This document shows positions 8,335-17,053 of a DNA stretch of 64,000 bases, piece after piece (the first letter of the stretch is position 1; each line of letters starts with the position of its first letter). The translations under genes were made by a program, and so were the position numbers. The notes below the pieces were generated by a model. That model saw only the letters and a program-made list of their open reading frames with translations, made no database searches and was not told the origin of the DNA. The stretch comes from JAIQFF01 sp963725615 (lineage in GTDB: Bacteria; Acidobacteriota; Terriglobia; Terriglobales; Acidobacteriaceae). The stretch is taken from NCBI GenBank assembly GCA_963725615.1, contig CAVRZO010000026.1, positions 62,001-126,000 on the forward strand, in the 5' to 3' direction.

Positions 8335-9651
8335 ATGCAGGGTCGGGAGGAGACGGACTCGCCGTCGATCGCAAAGAACTCAGCTCACAGCACACCCTGG
8401 ACCCATTCCATATTCTTCATCGTCCTGATCGCCTTCCTGCTCCGCTTAGCGGTCATTACCATCGGCCACACCTACCGCATCACGCCGCGCCGCGACCACT
8501 TCCAGTACGGATGGGAAATGGGACGCATCGCCCGATCCATCGCACTGGGACAAGGCTTCAGCTCTCCCACCGACTTGCCCACTGGACCCAGCGCCTGGGC
8601 GCCGCCGGTCTATCCCTACATACTGGCCGGAGTCTTCAAGCTGTTTGGGATCTACAGCAACCTGTCCGCGTGGGTCATACTCACTTTCAACAGCATCTTT
8701 TCCGCGTTGACCTGTCTCACGCTGTATCGCATTGCGGAGAAAATTTACGGAGTCGCCGTCGCCCGGGCCACAGCCTGGACGTGGGCGCTGTTCCCTTACG
8801 CGATCTACTATCCAGTGCGGGTGGTCTGGGAGATGAGTCTCAGCGCGTTCCTGCTAAGCCTTGCGCTCCTGCTTACACTGCGGATGGCAGATGCGCCGCC
8901 GCGCCCGCGCACCTGGATCGGATTCGGGCTCCTGTGGGGACTTCTGGCCCTGACCAACACCGCAGTGCTGTCTCTGCTGCCCTTCTGCCTTCTCTATCTG
9001 CTATGGCGTTTGCCTCGTTCGTTTCGGCAGCTTGTCGGACCGGTCTTGTGCATTCTGGTAGCAGGCTTGGTGGTCACTCCATGGCTGATACGTAATTACG
9101 CCGTCTTCGGTAAGTTCGTCTTCGTTCGCGACAATCTTCCGCTGGAGATGTACACAGCCAACAATGATCAGTCCACCGGCCTGTGGACGCGCAGCGAGCA
9201 TCCTGGCAACGATCCCGAAGCCATGCACCGATTTCAGGAGTTGGGTGAAACCGGGTTCATGGAGGAAAAGCAGCAGCAGTACCGCGAATTCATTCGGGAA
9301 CATCCCGGACAATTTTTCCGCTTCACGCTCGACCGCGTTGTGTACTTCTGGATTGGACCTCCCCAGGCTGACATCGTTGCCGGATACGACCTGATGATCG
9401 CCCGCCACCTCATGTTCATCCTGCCCGCCGTCTTTGCCTTTGCGGGCTTGTTGCTCACCTTCCGTGAAAACAAACAGGGAGGGTTCTTACTGGCCTGCTT
9501 CCTGCTGATTTATCCGCTTCCGTATTATCTGGTAAACCCCTTCCCCCGCTATAAACACGCCATCGAGCCGGAAATGATCCTGCTCGCAGTCTTCTTGTTC
9601 TGGAAAGCAAGCACGGTCCAGATCCGCTGGCCCATTCGCCCAAAGCCGTAG
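8335..9651 (+). CDS. GT39/ArnT-like membrane glycosyltransferase
   Basis: The 438-aa product (ATG at 8335; a TTG at 8329 is in frame) has about nine or ten hydrophobic segments. The first loop after TM1 carries acidic residues (ITPRRDHFQYGWEMG) followed by LPTGPSAWAPPVYPYILAG, the arrangement of PMT/ArnT-type GT-C enzymes. Such enzymes move a sugar from a polyprenyl-phosphate carrier to a lipid or protein acceptor. The acceptor here is unknown. It is divergent from the TPR gene and followed by a strong hairpin (9662-9751). Confidence 0.75.
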   Translation: MQGREETDSPSIAKNSAHSTPWTHSIFFIVLIAFLLRLAVITIGHTYRITPRRDHFQYGWEMGRIARSIALGQGFSSPTDLPTGPSAWAPPVYPYILAGVFKLFGIYSNLSAWVILTFNSIFSALTCLTLYRIAEKIYGVAVARATAWTWALFPYAIYYPVRVVWEMSLSAFLLSLALLLTLRMADAPPRPRTWIGFGLLWGLLALTNTAVLSLLPFCLLYLLWRLPRSFRQLVGPVLCILVAGLVVTPWLIRNYAVFGKFVFVRDNLPLEMYTANNDQSTGLWTRSEHPGNDPEAMHRFQELGETGFMEEKQQQYREFIREHPGQFFRFTLDRVVYFWIGPPQADIVAGYDLMIARHLMFILPAVFAFAGLLLTFRENKQGGFLLACFLLIYPLPYYLVNPFPRYKHAIEPEMILLAVFLFWKASTVQIRWPIRPKP

Positions 9652-9661
9652 TTCGTGGGAA

Positions 9662-9751
9662 TTTCTTTGCGTCCTTTGCGGATTTCTTTGCGCTCTTTGC
9701 GGTAAAGTCTTTACCGCAAAGGTCGCAAAGAAATCGCAAAGGCGCAAAGAA
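9662..9751. repeat. Near-perfect 42-bp-arm hairpin of TTTGCGTCC words
   Basis: The left arm (9662-9705) is built of tandem-like words TTTCTTTGCGTCCTTTGCGG and CTTTGCGCTCTTTGCGG. The right arm (9706-9751) is its reverse complement with about five mismatches, and the centre GGTAAAGTCTTTACC is perfect. It follows the glycosyltransferase stop directly and might serve as a terminator or mRNA end. A half-copy is at 45553-45604 in the ATP synthase operon. Confidence 0.85.
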
Positions 9752-9815
9752 ACCGAACTCGCTACGACAACCCCATCCCGTTGGCGAGTTTTTCGCCATC
9801 GTTTACATTTAGAAC

Positions 9816-11072
9816 ATGCGTGCGATCCTGCAGAAAAAAGCGCTGCGGTACGTTTTCGGCGCCAATATGATCTCGATGCTGGGCAGCGGCATGAATTCCG
9901 CCGCGGTTGCTTGGTACATCCTGCAGGCCACTCACTCGGAAATCGCTCTGGGAACGTTTGCGGTGCTGCAAACGCTGCCGGCCATGCTCATGTTGCCCTT
10001 CACCGGAGTGCTCATTGACCGCGAAGACCGGCGCCGCCTGGTAATGATGCTGGACGCGGCCCGCGCGGTCATCATTCTTGCGGTCGCAATCCTCGCCTTC
10101 ACCGGCAAAGTAAAAGTCTGGCAGCTCTATGTGATGAACACACTGGTGGCGGCGGGCTTCTGGATGTTCTGGCCCACCATCACCGCACTCATCCAGGAAC
10201 TGACCCCGGGAGAAGAGTTCGTCCACGCCAATACTTTCCTGCTGGCGGGAATCCAGGGCGGATGGCTGATTGCCGGATCGATCGTCGGATTCGTCTACAA
10301 CCACATTGGCCTCGGCGGCGTGCTGCTGATTGATTTCTCCACCTACCTGGCGTCTTTTCTGCTCTACCTCGGAGTGCGCAAGGGACGTCACGTAGTGCCG
10401 CGCCCGGCAGAGTTGCGGGCAGACATTGTCGCGGCCGAGACCGCGGTCACGCGCTTTGTACGCGAGATGCGGGAAGGCATCGACTTTCTTCGCGGCCATC
10501 GTCCCGTGGTGGCGCTTGGAATCAGTTGGGCGCTTTTTCTGGGCGCGATGATGACCGGAGTGGTGGTGACCGCGCCACTCAGCGACAACGTATTTCACGC
10601 CGGTGCCGTCGGCTATGGCTGGCTGAACGCGGGTTGGGGCACGGGCGCGTTTCTCAGCGTACTCTACGCACCTGCGCTGATTGCGTCGGTCGGTGCGCGC
10701 CGTTCGATTGCGATTTCCATGGGCCTGCTTGCCGTTGCCATGACCGTGGCGCCGCTCTCGCCCTGGTTGGCGCTCGCAGTCGCAATTTACGCCATCATGG
10801 GTTCAGGACGGGGCTTGAGCGGCGTCGCCATGAACACCAGCATCATGGAACAGGTGCCGCAACACTTCATGGGGCGGGTGCAGAACACGTTCTACTTCGC
10901 CGGCACTGCATTGCAAATCATTCTGGGATTTCTGGTAGGCGCGGTCGCCCAATGGAACCTGGCGGCCGGGTTCTCCATCATCGGCATGGTGTACGCGGTG
11001 GCTTTCGTCACCGCGGTGTGGCCGGTGGCGACGCCAACTCCGGTTCTCGCGGTGGGGCCGGGGAAAGAATAG
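9816..11072 (+). CDS. MFS transporter (EntS/MFS_3-like)
   Basis: The 418-aa protein has roughly 12 TM segments and the typical loop-2 signature region (TGVLIDREDRRRLVMM). It resembles the macrolide/enterobactin-exporter branch of the major facilitator superfamily, which are proton-driven exporters. It is followed at 33 bp by the small ABM-like gene and then fabI, so these three may be co-transcribed. The substrate is unknown. Confidence 0.85.
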   Translation: MRAILQKKALRYVFGANMISMLGSGMNSAAVAWYILQATHSEIALGTFAVLQTLPAMLMLPFTGVLIDREDRRRLVMMLDAARAVIILAVAILAFTGKVKVWQLYVMNTLVAAGFWMFWPTITALIQELTPGEEFVHANTFLLAGIQGGWLIAGSIVGFVYNHIGLGGVLLIDFSTYLASFLLYLGVRKGRHVVPRPAELRADIVAAETAVTRFVREMREGIDFLRGHRPVVALGISWALFLGAMMTGVVVTAPLSDNVFHAGAVGYGWLNAGWGTGAFLSVLYAPALIASVGARRSIAISMGLLAVAMTVAPLSPWLALAVAIYAIMGSGRGLSGVAMNTSIMEQVPQHFMGRVQNTFYFAGTALQIILGFLVGAVAQWNLAAGFSIIGMVYAVAFVTAVWPVATPTPVLAVGPGKE

Positions 11073-11105
11073 AAGAGTGGAAGAATTGATTCGAGAGGCC
11101 TCAGC

Positions 11106-11411
11106 ATGATCGCACGCATGTGGCACGGCCACACGACGCCAGAAAACGCGGATGAGTATGAAGCAATGTTGAAACCTGAAGTGCTGCCCGGGGTGAGCCG
11201 CAGGCAAGGCTACCAGGGAAGCTACTTTCTGCGGCGCAACCTCGGCACAGAGGTAGAGTTCGTGACCATCAGGCTCGGGGAATCGCTCGACGCCATTCGC
11301 GCCTTCGCCGGGCCCAACTATGAGGTTGCGATCGTCCCGCCGGAACGTCGCCGGGTGTTAAAGCGCTTCGATGAAAAATCCGCGCACTACGAAGTCATTT
11401 CGCATCCGTAA
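11106..11411 (+). CDS. ABM/ferredoxin-like dimeric alpha-beta barrel protein
   Basis: The 101-aa product begins MIARMWHGHTTPENADEYEAM, the typical N-terminus of the antibiotic-biosynthesis-monooxygenase-like superfamily, and ends with a VAIVPPERRRVLKRFDEKSAHYEV region. Proteins of this type form dimeric barrels and range from heme-degrading enzymes to orphan proteins; no activity can be assigned. Confidence 0.75.
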   Translation: MIARMWHGHTTPENADEYEAMLKPEVLPGVSRRQGYQGSYFLRRNLGTEVEFVTIRLGESLDAIRAFAGPNYEVAIVPPERRRVLKRFDEKSAHYEVISHP

Positions 11412-11491
11412 GACGGTCTAAGTAACGCCCGGTGGCAATTGCACGCTCTCGACTGTTATTCTTTCCCGTTCCAGATTGCCAGGAGACACGC

Positions 11492-12262
11492 ATGTCATCC
11501 AGCCTCGAAGGTCGGGTTGCGGTCGTTTTCGGAGTCGCCAACAAGCGCTCGATCGCCTGGTCGATTGCGCAAGGACTGCATCAGGCCGGCGCCACGCTGG
11601 TGGTTACTTATCAGAACGAGCGTCTGGAACTCGAAGCCAAAGACCTGATCGCCTCGCTTCCGGGCGCCGAAGGCTTCATGTGCGACGTGTCGGATGACGC
11701 GGCCATCGACCGGTTGTTCGCCCAACTCAAGGAGCGCTACGGCAAGTTGCATGTGCTGGTGCACAGCGTGGCCTACGCCCCGGCCGAGGAACTGAAGGGC
11801 GAATTCGTCGCCACCACGCGCGAGGGATTCCGTATTGCGCATGATGTAAGCGTTTATTCTCTGGTCGCGCTCGCCCGCGCCGCCACCCCCCTTATGGAAG
11901 ACGGAGGCAGCATCATCACCATGACCTACTACGGAGCCGAGCGGGTCGTGCCGCGCTACAACGTCATGGGGGTGGCCAAGGCTGCGCTGGAGTGCAGCGT
12001 GCGGTACCTGGCCTACGATCTGGGCAAGAGGAAGATCCGCGTCAACGCGATTTCCGCCGGCCCGATCAAGACACTGGCCGCCCGGGGTATTTCCGGTCTT
12101 GGCGACATGCTGAAAGCCCATGCCGAGCGGGCGCCATTGCAGCGCAATGTGGATGTCAACGAAGTGGGCGCTACCGGCGTATTCCTCGCCTCAGATGCAA
12201 GTTCAGGCATCACCGGCGAGGTGATCTACGTGGACTGCGGATACAACATCATGGGCTTCTAG
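11492..12262 (+). CDS. fabI: Enoyl-[acyl-carrier-protein] reductase (NADH)
   Basis: The 256-aa short-chain dehydrogenase has the FabI-type N-terminus (GVANKRSIAWSIAQGL), S-V-A-Y-A-P after the central strand, and the active-site Y-x6-K (YNVMGVAK) in the FabI context MTYYGAERVVPRYN. It catalyses the last step of each fatty-acid elongation round. The ATG at 11492 follows AGGAG by 6 bases; an upstream in-frame extension to 11432 is not needed. It is convergent with the next gene, only 13 bp between stops. Confidence 0.95.
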   Translation: MSSSLEGRVAVVFGVANKRSIAWSIAQGLHQAGATLVVTYQNERLELEAKDLIASLPGAEGFMCDVSDDAAIDRLFAQLKERYGKLHVLVHSVAYAPAEELKGEFVATTREGFRIAHDVSVYSLVALARAATPLMEDGGSIITMTYYGAERVVPRYNVMGVAKAALECSVRYLAYDLGKRKIRVNAISAGPIKTLAARGISGLGDMLKAHAERAPLQRNVDVNEVGATGVFLASDASSGITGEVIYVDCGYNIMGF

Positions 12263-12275
12263 CCTGTCATGACGG

Positions 12276-13157
12276 CTACTGCTTACGCTTCCTGCGGAAG
12301 ATCTTGCGATCGATCTCGGGATAAAATTCCTTCAACACATTGAAGCCGGCATCGAAGGCGAACTGGATCCCGGCGCGCTCCGCCACATCCGAGAAATCTC
12401 TCACTTCCTTGGGATAGTAGGTCACGGCTAAAGCTGCCGAAGAAAAGCTCCCCAGCACTTCCGAGAAATTGAACGCCTTCCGGCCGGAATCCTGCCGCGT
12501 CACCAGAATCCGCGTGATCGCGTATCCCGTCCGGTGGCTGAAGCCGCCGTCATCCAGCCGGTAGTAACGCGGATCCTGACGGAAAAGTGTGGGATACAAC
12601 CCGGTGACAAACAGGCCGTCGGTCAAACCGTCCGCCAAGCCGGCGCCATAGCGTTTGCCAAAACCCTCGGCGCCCTGGCCGTATCCCTCGGGATGGTTGC
12701 GCGCCTGGTTCACGCCGGCCTCGACCGCTACAAAAACAAAAGTGTAGGGATTGAGATATTGTGCCGCGAGTTTGAACTTCTGGCCGGAGGTTAGCGGAGG
12801 CGGTTGCATTCCCGGTTCGACCATTCCATAGCCGGGCAAGATGCCAAACATTCGCTCTTCCCCGGACGGCTGAGCGGAGGAGTCAGTCCGCTTTTGCTTT
12901 TGATTCCGGGCCGCGGGATCCTTGTCCGTGGCGGATGGGGCCGGCGGCAGTGGCGCGTCCTGAGAGCGGCAGACTGACACGCTAATCACCAGCATCATCA
13001 AAATCGCGACCGCAAGCGTTAACGGATTGGCCGCCCGGTTCCTCGTAAGAACACGCAGCGAGTTGTGCGACCTGGGAAGGAAAGCGCTCAACCTACGGAG
13101 TAGTGATAGTAATGTGCCGGACATTTTCCTCGGAAAATCGCTCGTCAACTCTGTCAT
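12276..13157 (-). CDS. Exported protein of unknown function
   Basis: The 293-aa product is not assigned to a family I can name. It has a basic N-region, a hydrophobic segment (LTLAVAILMMLVISVSVC, ~47-64), a Pro-rich linker and a globular part with repeated small/aromatic residues (GYGQGAEGFGKRYGAGLADGLTDGLF). The C-terminus is basic. The ATG at 13157 has GGAG seven bases upstream and makes a 65-bp overlap with tsaE; an ATG at 13124 would shorten the unusually long N-region. It may be membrane- or periplasm-localised. Confidence 0.65.
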   Translation of the reverse strand: MTELTSDFPRKMSGTLLSLLRRLSAFLPRSHNSLRVLTRNRAANPLTLAVAILMMLVISVSVCRSQDAPLPPAPSATDKDPAARNQKQKRTDSSAQPSGEERMFGILPGYGMVEPGMQPPPLTSGQKFKLAAQYLNPYTFVFVAVEAGVNQARNHPEGYGQGAEGFGKRYGAGLADGLTDGLFVTGLYPTLFRQDPRYYRLDDGGFSHRTGYAITRILVTRQDSGRKAFNFSEVLGSFSSAALAVTYYPKEVRDFSDVAERAGIQFAFDAGFNVLKEFYPEIDRKIFRRKRKQ

Positions 13158-13551
13158 CCACTCTCTCCAGTGCTATCTCCACATCTCGCTCGCGCTCGAA
13201 GCGTGCGAACTTCTCTCCCCACTCTATCAGGAGAATACTGTTGTTGGTGATAAGGTCGTCCAGCCCCAGCGTTTCCAGCTGGCGCGGTGTATCAATCCGG
13301 TACAGATCGATGTGATAGAGGTTGGCTCGCGGGCCACGGTATTCGTGGATCAGAGTAAAAGTGGGGCTGGTGACGTCCTCGGCAGAGGCAGCCTGAAAGG
13401 CCTCCGCGATACCCTTGACCAGCGTCGTCTTGCCGGCGCCCAGGTCGCCGCGCAGAAGCACCAGCTTGGGGGGAGTCAGCATCCCGGCCAGAGTGCGGCC
13501 AAGCGCAATGGTCTCCTCGGCGGAGTGAGTGATGAATTCCTGTGTGGCCAT
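13093..13551 (-). CDS. tsaE: tRNA threonylcarbamoyladenosine biosynthesis ATPase
   Basis: The 152-aa protein has the TsaE P-loop (GDLGAGKTT, ~35-43), the SPTFTLIHEY motif and a LLIEWGEKF segment, matching the usual length of the family. TsaE supports TsaB/TsaD in making t6A37 on ANN-decoding tRNAs. The 3' end overlaps the following exported-protein gene. Confidence 0.95.
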   Translation of the reverse strand: MATQEFITHSAEETIALGRTLAGMLTPPKLVLLRGDLGAGKTTLVKGIAEAFQAASAEDVTSPTFTLIHEYRGPRANLYHIDLYRIDTPRQLETLGLDDLITNNSILLIEWGEKFARFERERDVEIALERVDDRVDERFSEENVRHITITTP

Positions 13552-13661
13552 GCTGGTCGCAGCGAGTGACCAGTATAGCGATTCCCTTCTCCGCGAAGCA
13601 GGAAGAGCGAGACCCTAGAGGCCGAAAAACCGTCAAGCTGTCACTGAAAACGTCCGGGTAC

Positions 13662-14057
13662 TCAAACCGATTTTGGAGCCGCCCACTGGCTGGATCGAAG
13701 CCCCTGAAAACTCCGGTCCGCAGCCGAATCCACCACCATGCGCAAGGCGCGATGGTCCTCGTCGCCGAGCGCGACGAAGCGGAAGGGTTGCAGCGACCCG
13801 TCGGTAGTCGCGCGCACCGGCATCAGCATTTCGGCCATGCCTCGTACGGGGCCTGATTGAGTTTGAAAAGCCACCTCGACAAAATCTCCCTGACTCAGAG
13901 ATTTGGCCAGGCGCAACAGCCCGCCGGTTACGGAAACGGTTTGCAGTTTGGCTTTGGTGCGCTGACCATCTTCCAGGACGACCTGGGCCAGAACGGAACC
14001 ACCAAGCTGAATACGTGGAGAGCGGCGCTGAGGATGCACTTGGGGGAAGTGAGTCAT
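13662..14057 (-). CDS. PilZ-domain protein
   Basis: The 131-aa protein has an N-terminal QRRSPRIQL block (the RxxxR half of the c-di-GMP site), then SVTGGLLRL in place of the usual D/N-x-S-x-x-G element. This is compatible with a PilZ fold, though the second motif is divergent, so c-di-GMP binding is uncertain. It stands alone with ~110 bp to tsaE. Confidence 0.7.
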   Translation of the reverse strand: MTHFPQVHPQRRSPRIQLGGSVLAQVVLEDGQRTKAKLQTVSVTGGLLRLAKSLSQGDFVEVAFQTQSGPVRGMAEMLMPVRATTDGSLQPFRFVALGDEDHRALRMVVDSAADRSFQGLRSSQWAAPKSV

Positions 14058-14173
14058 AAGGCATAACTATTTCACGGCGCTCCTCGCGGGGGCAGGTTAC
14101 CGAAGGCATATGTACCGATTCCAGTCACAAAATTGTCCGGAAAACAGGGGAGGGTGTTTTTTCAATAAGATAG

Positions 14174-14264
14174 GCGCCCGCCTGTCGAACCGTCACAGCG
14201 GTGCCCCGTCCTCGTCTCTCCCGTTCGTTGGGACAGACAGGGCGGGTTTGGCGGGCGCCGCCGA
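14174..14264. repeat. GC-rich inverted repeat (GGCGCCCGCC..GGCGGGCGCC)
   Basis: The outer arms GGCGCCCGCC and GGCGGGCGCC bracket CTGTC/GACAG inner matches between the PilZ gene and the NAD(P)HX-repair gene. It belongs to the GC-rich word class seen at 8.2, 21.1, 27.6 and 46.9 kb. Confidence 0.6.
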
Positions 14265-14285
14265 ACTATGAAGTCAAGCGATCAG

Positions 14286-15854
14286 TCAGATCGTGACTCG
14301 GGATTCCCGCGCTGCATGCCGCGTCCGACGAAATGCCTCGGGCAGTGCCGTGAGCAGATCAGTTGCCACCATCGAATGCTCACCCACACTCTCGCGCGCC
14401 ACATCTCCCGCCAGACCGTGCAGGTGGACCGCCGCGATCACCGCATCGGGGACGCGACCGGGATTCTGCGCGATCAGACCCGCGACCATGCCGGTCAAGA
14501 TGTCGCCCGTGCCTCCGGTCGCCATGCCGGGATTTCCGGTAGTGTTCACCCACACCATTCCGTCGGGCTGTGCGATCAAAGTTCGATGGCCCTTCAGTAC
14601 GACAATCAGTTGATGTTCGCTGGCGAAGTTGCGAGCCACATTCAGCCGGTCACGCTGTACGGCGGCAATAGTCAAGCCGGTCAGCCGGGCCATCTCGCCT
14701 GGATGTGGAGTGATGACCAGAGCACCCGCTTTACCTTTCAACTCGGCTGTCCGGTCCTCGAAGGCGTTGAGGCCGTCGGCATCCAGAACGATTTGCATCT
14801 GGTATTTCTTGACTACGGCTCGCACAAAAGCGGTGGTGTCGGGATGCCGTGAAATGCCCGGGCCAACCGCCAGCACAGTCTTCCCCTTTAGCACAGCGTC
14901 CAGTCGGCCTTGTTCCAGCGAGACCAAAGAAATGCTGCCCGCTTCCGTTTCCTCGAGCGGCTCGGTCATGAGCTCGGGATGAAAGCTGCCGACAATCGCC
15001 AGCACGGACTTCGCGGTCGCGACCGTGGACAAACCTGCGCCGGAGCGCAGCGCTGCCATGCCGGCCATGGCGGCCGCTCCCGCTTTGCCGGTGGATCCGC
15101 CCAGCACCAGGACGTGGCCGAAATTGCCTTTGTTCGATGCCGCAGGGCGGGGACCGATCAGCGGCGCGATTTCGCGCGCCGTAATCAGATTGAGCTTCAG
15201 AGACGAGACGATGGCATCGTCCGGCGAACCGATGGGCGAAATTACCGTCGGCCCGGTGGCAAGCATTCCGAAAATGTGAGCCGGGCGGGGCGCGGTAAAA
15301 GTCACGACCGCGTCCGCCCGCACCACGGCGCCAACCTGCTCGCCCATGACGTCAGCGTCCGCACCGGACGGAATATCCACCGCGACCACCGGCGAGGAGC
15401 TCGCATTCAGCGCGGCAATCGCTTCAGCGTAGAGCCCGCTGACTGGCGGGCGAAAACCGGTGCCGAGGATGGCATCGAGCAGAACATCGGCATCGAAGAC
15501 CGCCCGGACCGATTCGGTCTTCAGCTGCTCGTGGGACGAAACTGTGACCGGTGCGACCGGCAGTTTCGTGAACATCTCGGCAGCATCGCCGCGTAATTCC
15601 GATCGCTCCGCCAGCAACAGCACCCGCACGTTCTTGCCGGCCTCGTGCAGTTTCCGGGCTACGACAAATCCGTCTCCGCCGTTGTTTCCCTTTCCGCAAA
15701 TCACGCCGATGCTTTTGGCTGCCGGGTAGTGTGATGTGAAGAACTCTGCCACCGCCGTGCCCGCGTTTTCCATGAGCGTCAGCGATGGAACACCGAAGCG
15801 CTCGCTGGTGACGCGGTCAATTTCGCGCATTTCGCCGGCAGTGACGATTTTCAT
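14286..15854 (-). CDS. nnr: Bifunctional NAD(P)H-hydrate epimerase / ADP-dependent NAD(P)H-hydrate dehydratase
   Basis: The 522-aa protein joins a YjeF_N epimerase domain (~1-215, with GKGNNGGDGFVVARKL) to a ribokinase-fold dehydratase (~230-515, with NTTGNPGMATGGTGDILTGM). It repairs hydrated NADH/NADPH. The start at 15854 overlaps the stop of the upstream K+ channel gene by four bases (ATGA), indicating translational coupling. An in-frame upstream extension lies inside the channel gene and is rejected. Confidence 0.93.
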   Translation of the reverse strand: MKIVTAGEMREIDRVTSERFGVPSLTLMENAGTAVAEFFTSHYPAAKSIGVICGKGNNGGDGFVVARKLHEAGKNVRVLLLAERSELRGDAAEMFTKLPVAPVTVSSHEQLKTESVRAVFDADVLLDAILGTGFRPPVSGLYAEAIAALNASSSPVVAVDIPSGADADVMGEQVGAVVRADAVVTFTAPRPAHIFGMLATGPTVISPIGSPDDAIVSSLKLNLITAREIAPLIGPRPAASNKGNFGHVLVLGGSTGKAGAAAMAGMAALRSGAGLSTVATAKSVLAIVGSFHPELMTEPLEETEAGSISLVSLEQGRLDAVLKGKTVLAVGPGISRHPDTTAFVRAVVKKYQMQIVLDADGLNAFEDRTAELKGKAGALVITPHPGEMARLTGLTIAAVQRDRLNVARNFASEHQLIVVLKGHRTLIAQPDGMVWVNTTGNPGMATGGTGDILTGMVAGLIAQNPGRVPDAVIAAVHLHGLAGDVARESVGEHSMVATDLLTALPEAFRRTRHAARESRVTI

Positions 15855-16849
15855 GACCGGGCTGCTGCCATTCGTTCCAACTGACGCAGTTGTGAGGATT
15901 CGCCCATCGCAATCAGGTAATCGCCTGGCTCGATACGGTCTTCCGGAGAGGGATTGAAGTCCATTTTCTTCTCCCGCTTGATAGCCAGGATGACCGCCCC
16001 GCAATCCTGCCGGATGCGCGAAGTTTCAATGGTCTTACCTGCAACCGGAGAAGCGTTGGCCACGCAAATCTCGCTGATCTCGAGGTCCATATCAAGGTGC
16101 GTCGTGGCCGAGTCGAGAAAATTCACCACGTGAGGCTGCAGGAACGAACGTGCGATGCGCTGCCCCGCAAATAGGTAAGGCAACACGACGGAATCGGCGC
16201 CCGCTTTGAGCAGGCGTTTTTCAGCATCCTCTTCGCTGGCGCGGGCAATGATTCTCAACTGTGGATTCAACTCGCGCGCGGTGAGGACGATATAGAGATT
16301 GGTCGCGTCGGTGGTCGTAGCCGCCACCAGCCCTCGGGCTCGTTCGATGTGGGCCTCGCGCAGGGTCTGTCCCTGAGTGGCGTCGCCGGCCAGCGTCAGC
16401 CAATCCTGTCCGGAGCTAGCAGTCCGGTCTGCACTCTGATCGACGATGACGAATGGCACGCGCTTGTTCGCCAGCTCCCGCGCTGCGCTGCGGCCCACGC
16501 GTCCGGCCCCGCAGATGATGTAGTGATCGGAAAGCCGGCTGATTTCGCGTTCCATTTTCCGCCTTCCGAAGAAGCTGCTCAATTCGAATTCTAGCAAAGC
16601 TTGCGTCAATGACCCGATGACGAGGAAAACCAGCGACACACCGACAATGATGAGTCCGACGTTGAACACCCGCCCCGCGTGCGACAGGGGATGAGTTTCC
16701 TGATATCCGATGGTGGTGAAGGTGGTAATCACCATATAGAAACCATCGAACCACGACCATCCCTCGATGAAGTGAAAGCCGGCGGTGCCAATTACTGTAA
16801 GCCCCAACAGCGCTGATCCGAAGAGCCGGAGGTTGCGGAGGGATTTCAT
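15851..16849 (-). CDS. Two-TM potassium channel with RCK (TrkA) domains
   Basis: The 332-aa product has two TM helices around a pore loop with the filter TTIGYQE (~38-60), then an RCK-N domain (YIICGAGRVGRSAARELA) and an RCK-C domain ending at IEPGDYLIAMG. The usual filter is T-x-G-Y-G; here the last Gly is Gln, which may change selectivity. The ATG at 16849 sits directly beside a repeat arm; the in-frame extension to 16969 would be repeat-encoded. It is coupled to nnr by an ATGA overlap. Confidence 0.88.
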   Translation of the reverse strand: MKSLRNLRLFGSALLGLTVIGTAGFHFIEGWSWFDGFYMVITTFTTIGYQETHPLSHAGRVFNVGLIIVGVSLVFLVIGSLTQALLEFELSSFFGRRKMEREISRLSDHYIICGAGRVGRSAARELANKRVPFVIVDQSADRTASSGQDWLTLAGDATQGQTLREAHIERARGLVAATTTDATNLYIVLTARELNPQLRIIARASEEDAEKRLLKAGADSVVLPYLFAGQRIARSFLQPHVVNFLDSATTHLDMDLEISEICVANASPVAGKTIETSRIRQDCGAVILAIKREKKMDFNPSPEDRIEPGDYLIAMGESSQLRQLERMAAARS

Positions 16850-16850
16850 T

Positions 16851-17053
16851 TGGTCGTTGGTCGTTGGTCGTTGGCCCGTGGTCGTTGGCCGTGCACCATT
16901 CGTCTGCCGCCGTCGGTCGCCTATTGGTGTCATCCGGCCGGGGCGAAGCGTGGTGGCGGGACGAGACACTAGCTTACGTCAGGTGGGCGCAACACGAAAG
17001 GACACGCGAACGAAGCGCTGCCGGGCCAACGACCAATGACCAACGACTAAAGA
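16851..17053. repeat. Quasi-palindrome of GTCGTTGG words filling the channel/permease gap
   Basis: The left arm (16851-16893) is GTCGTTGG repeated four times with drift. The right arm (17023-17053) is GGCCAACGACCAATGACC-type, its complement. The ~130-bp interior is unrelated. It abuts the channel start codon on one side and the permease stop on the other. Confidence 0.85.

Noticed and set aside
16851..17053. N-terminal extension of the K+ channel to 16969
   Set aside because: The extra 40 residues are encoded by the GTCGTTGG repeat; the ATG at 16849 starts at the expected membrane protein N-terminus.
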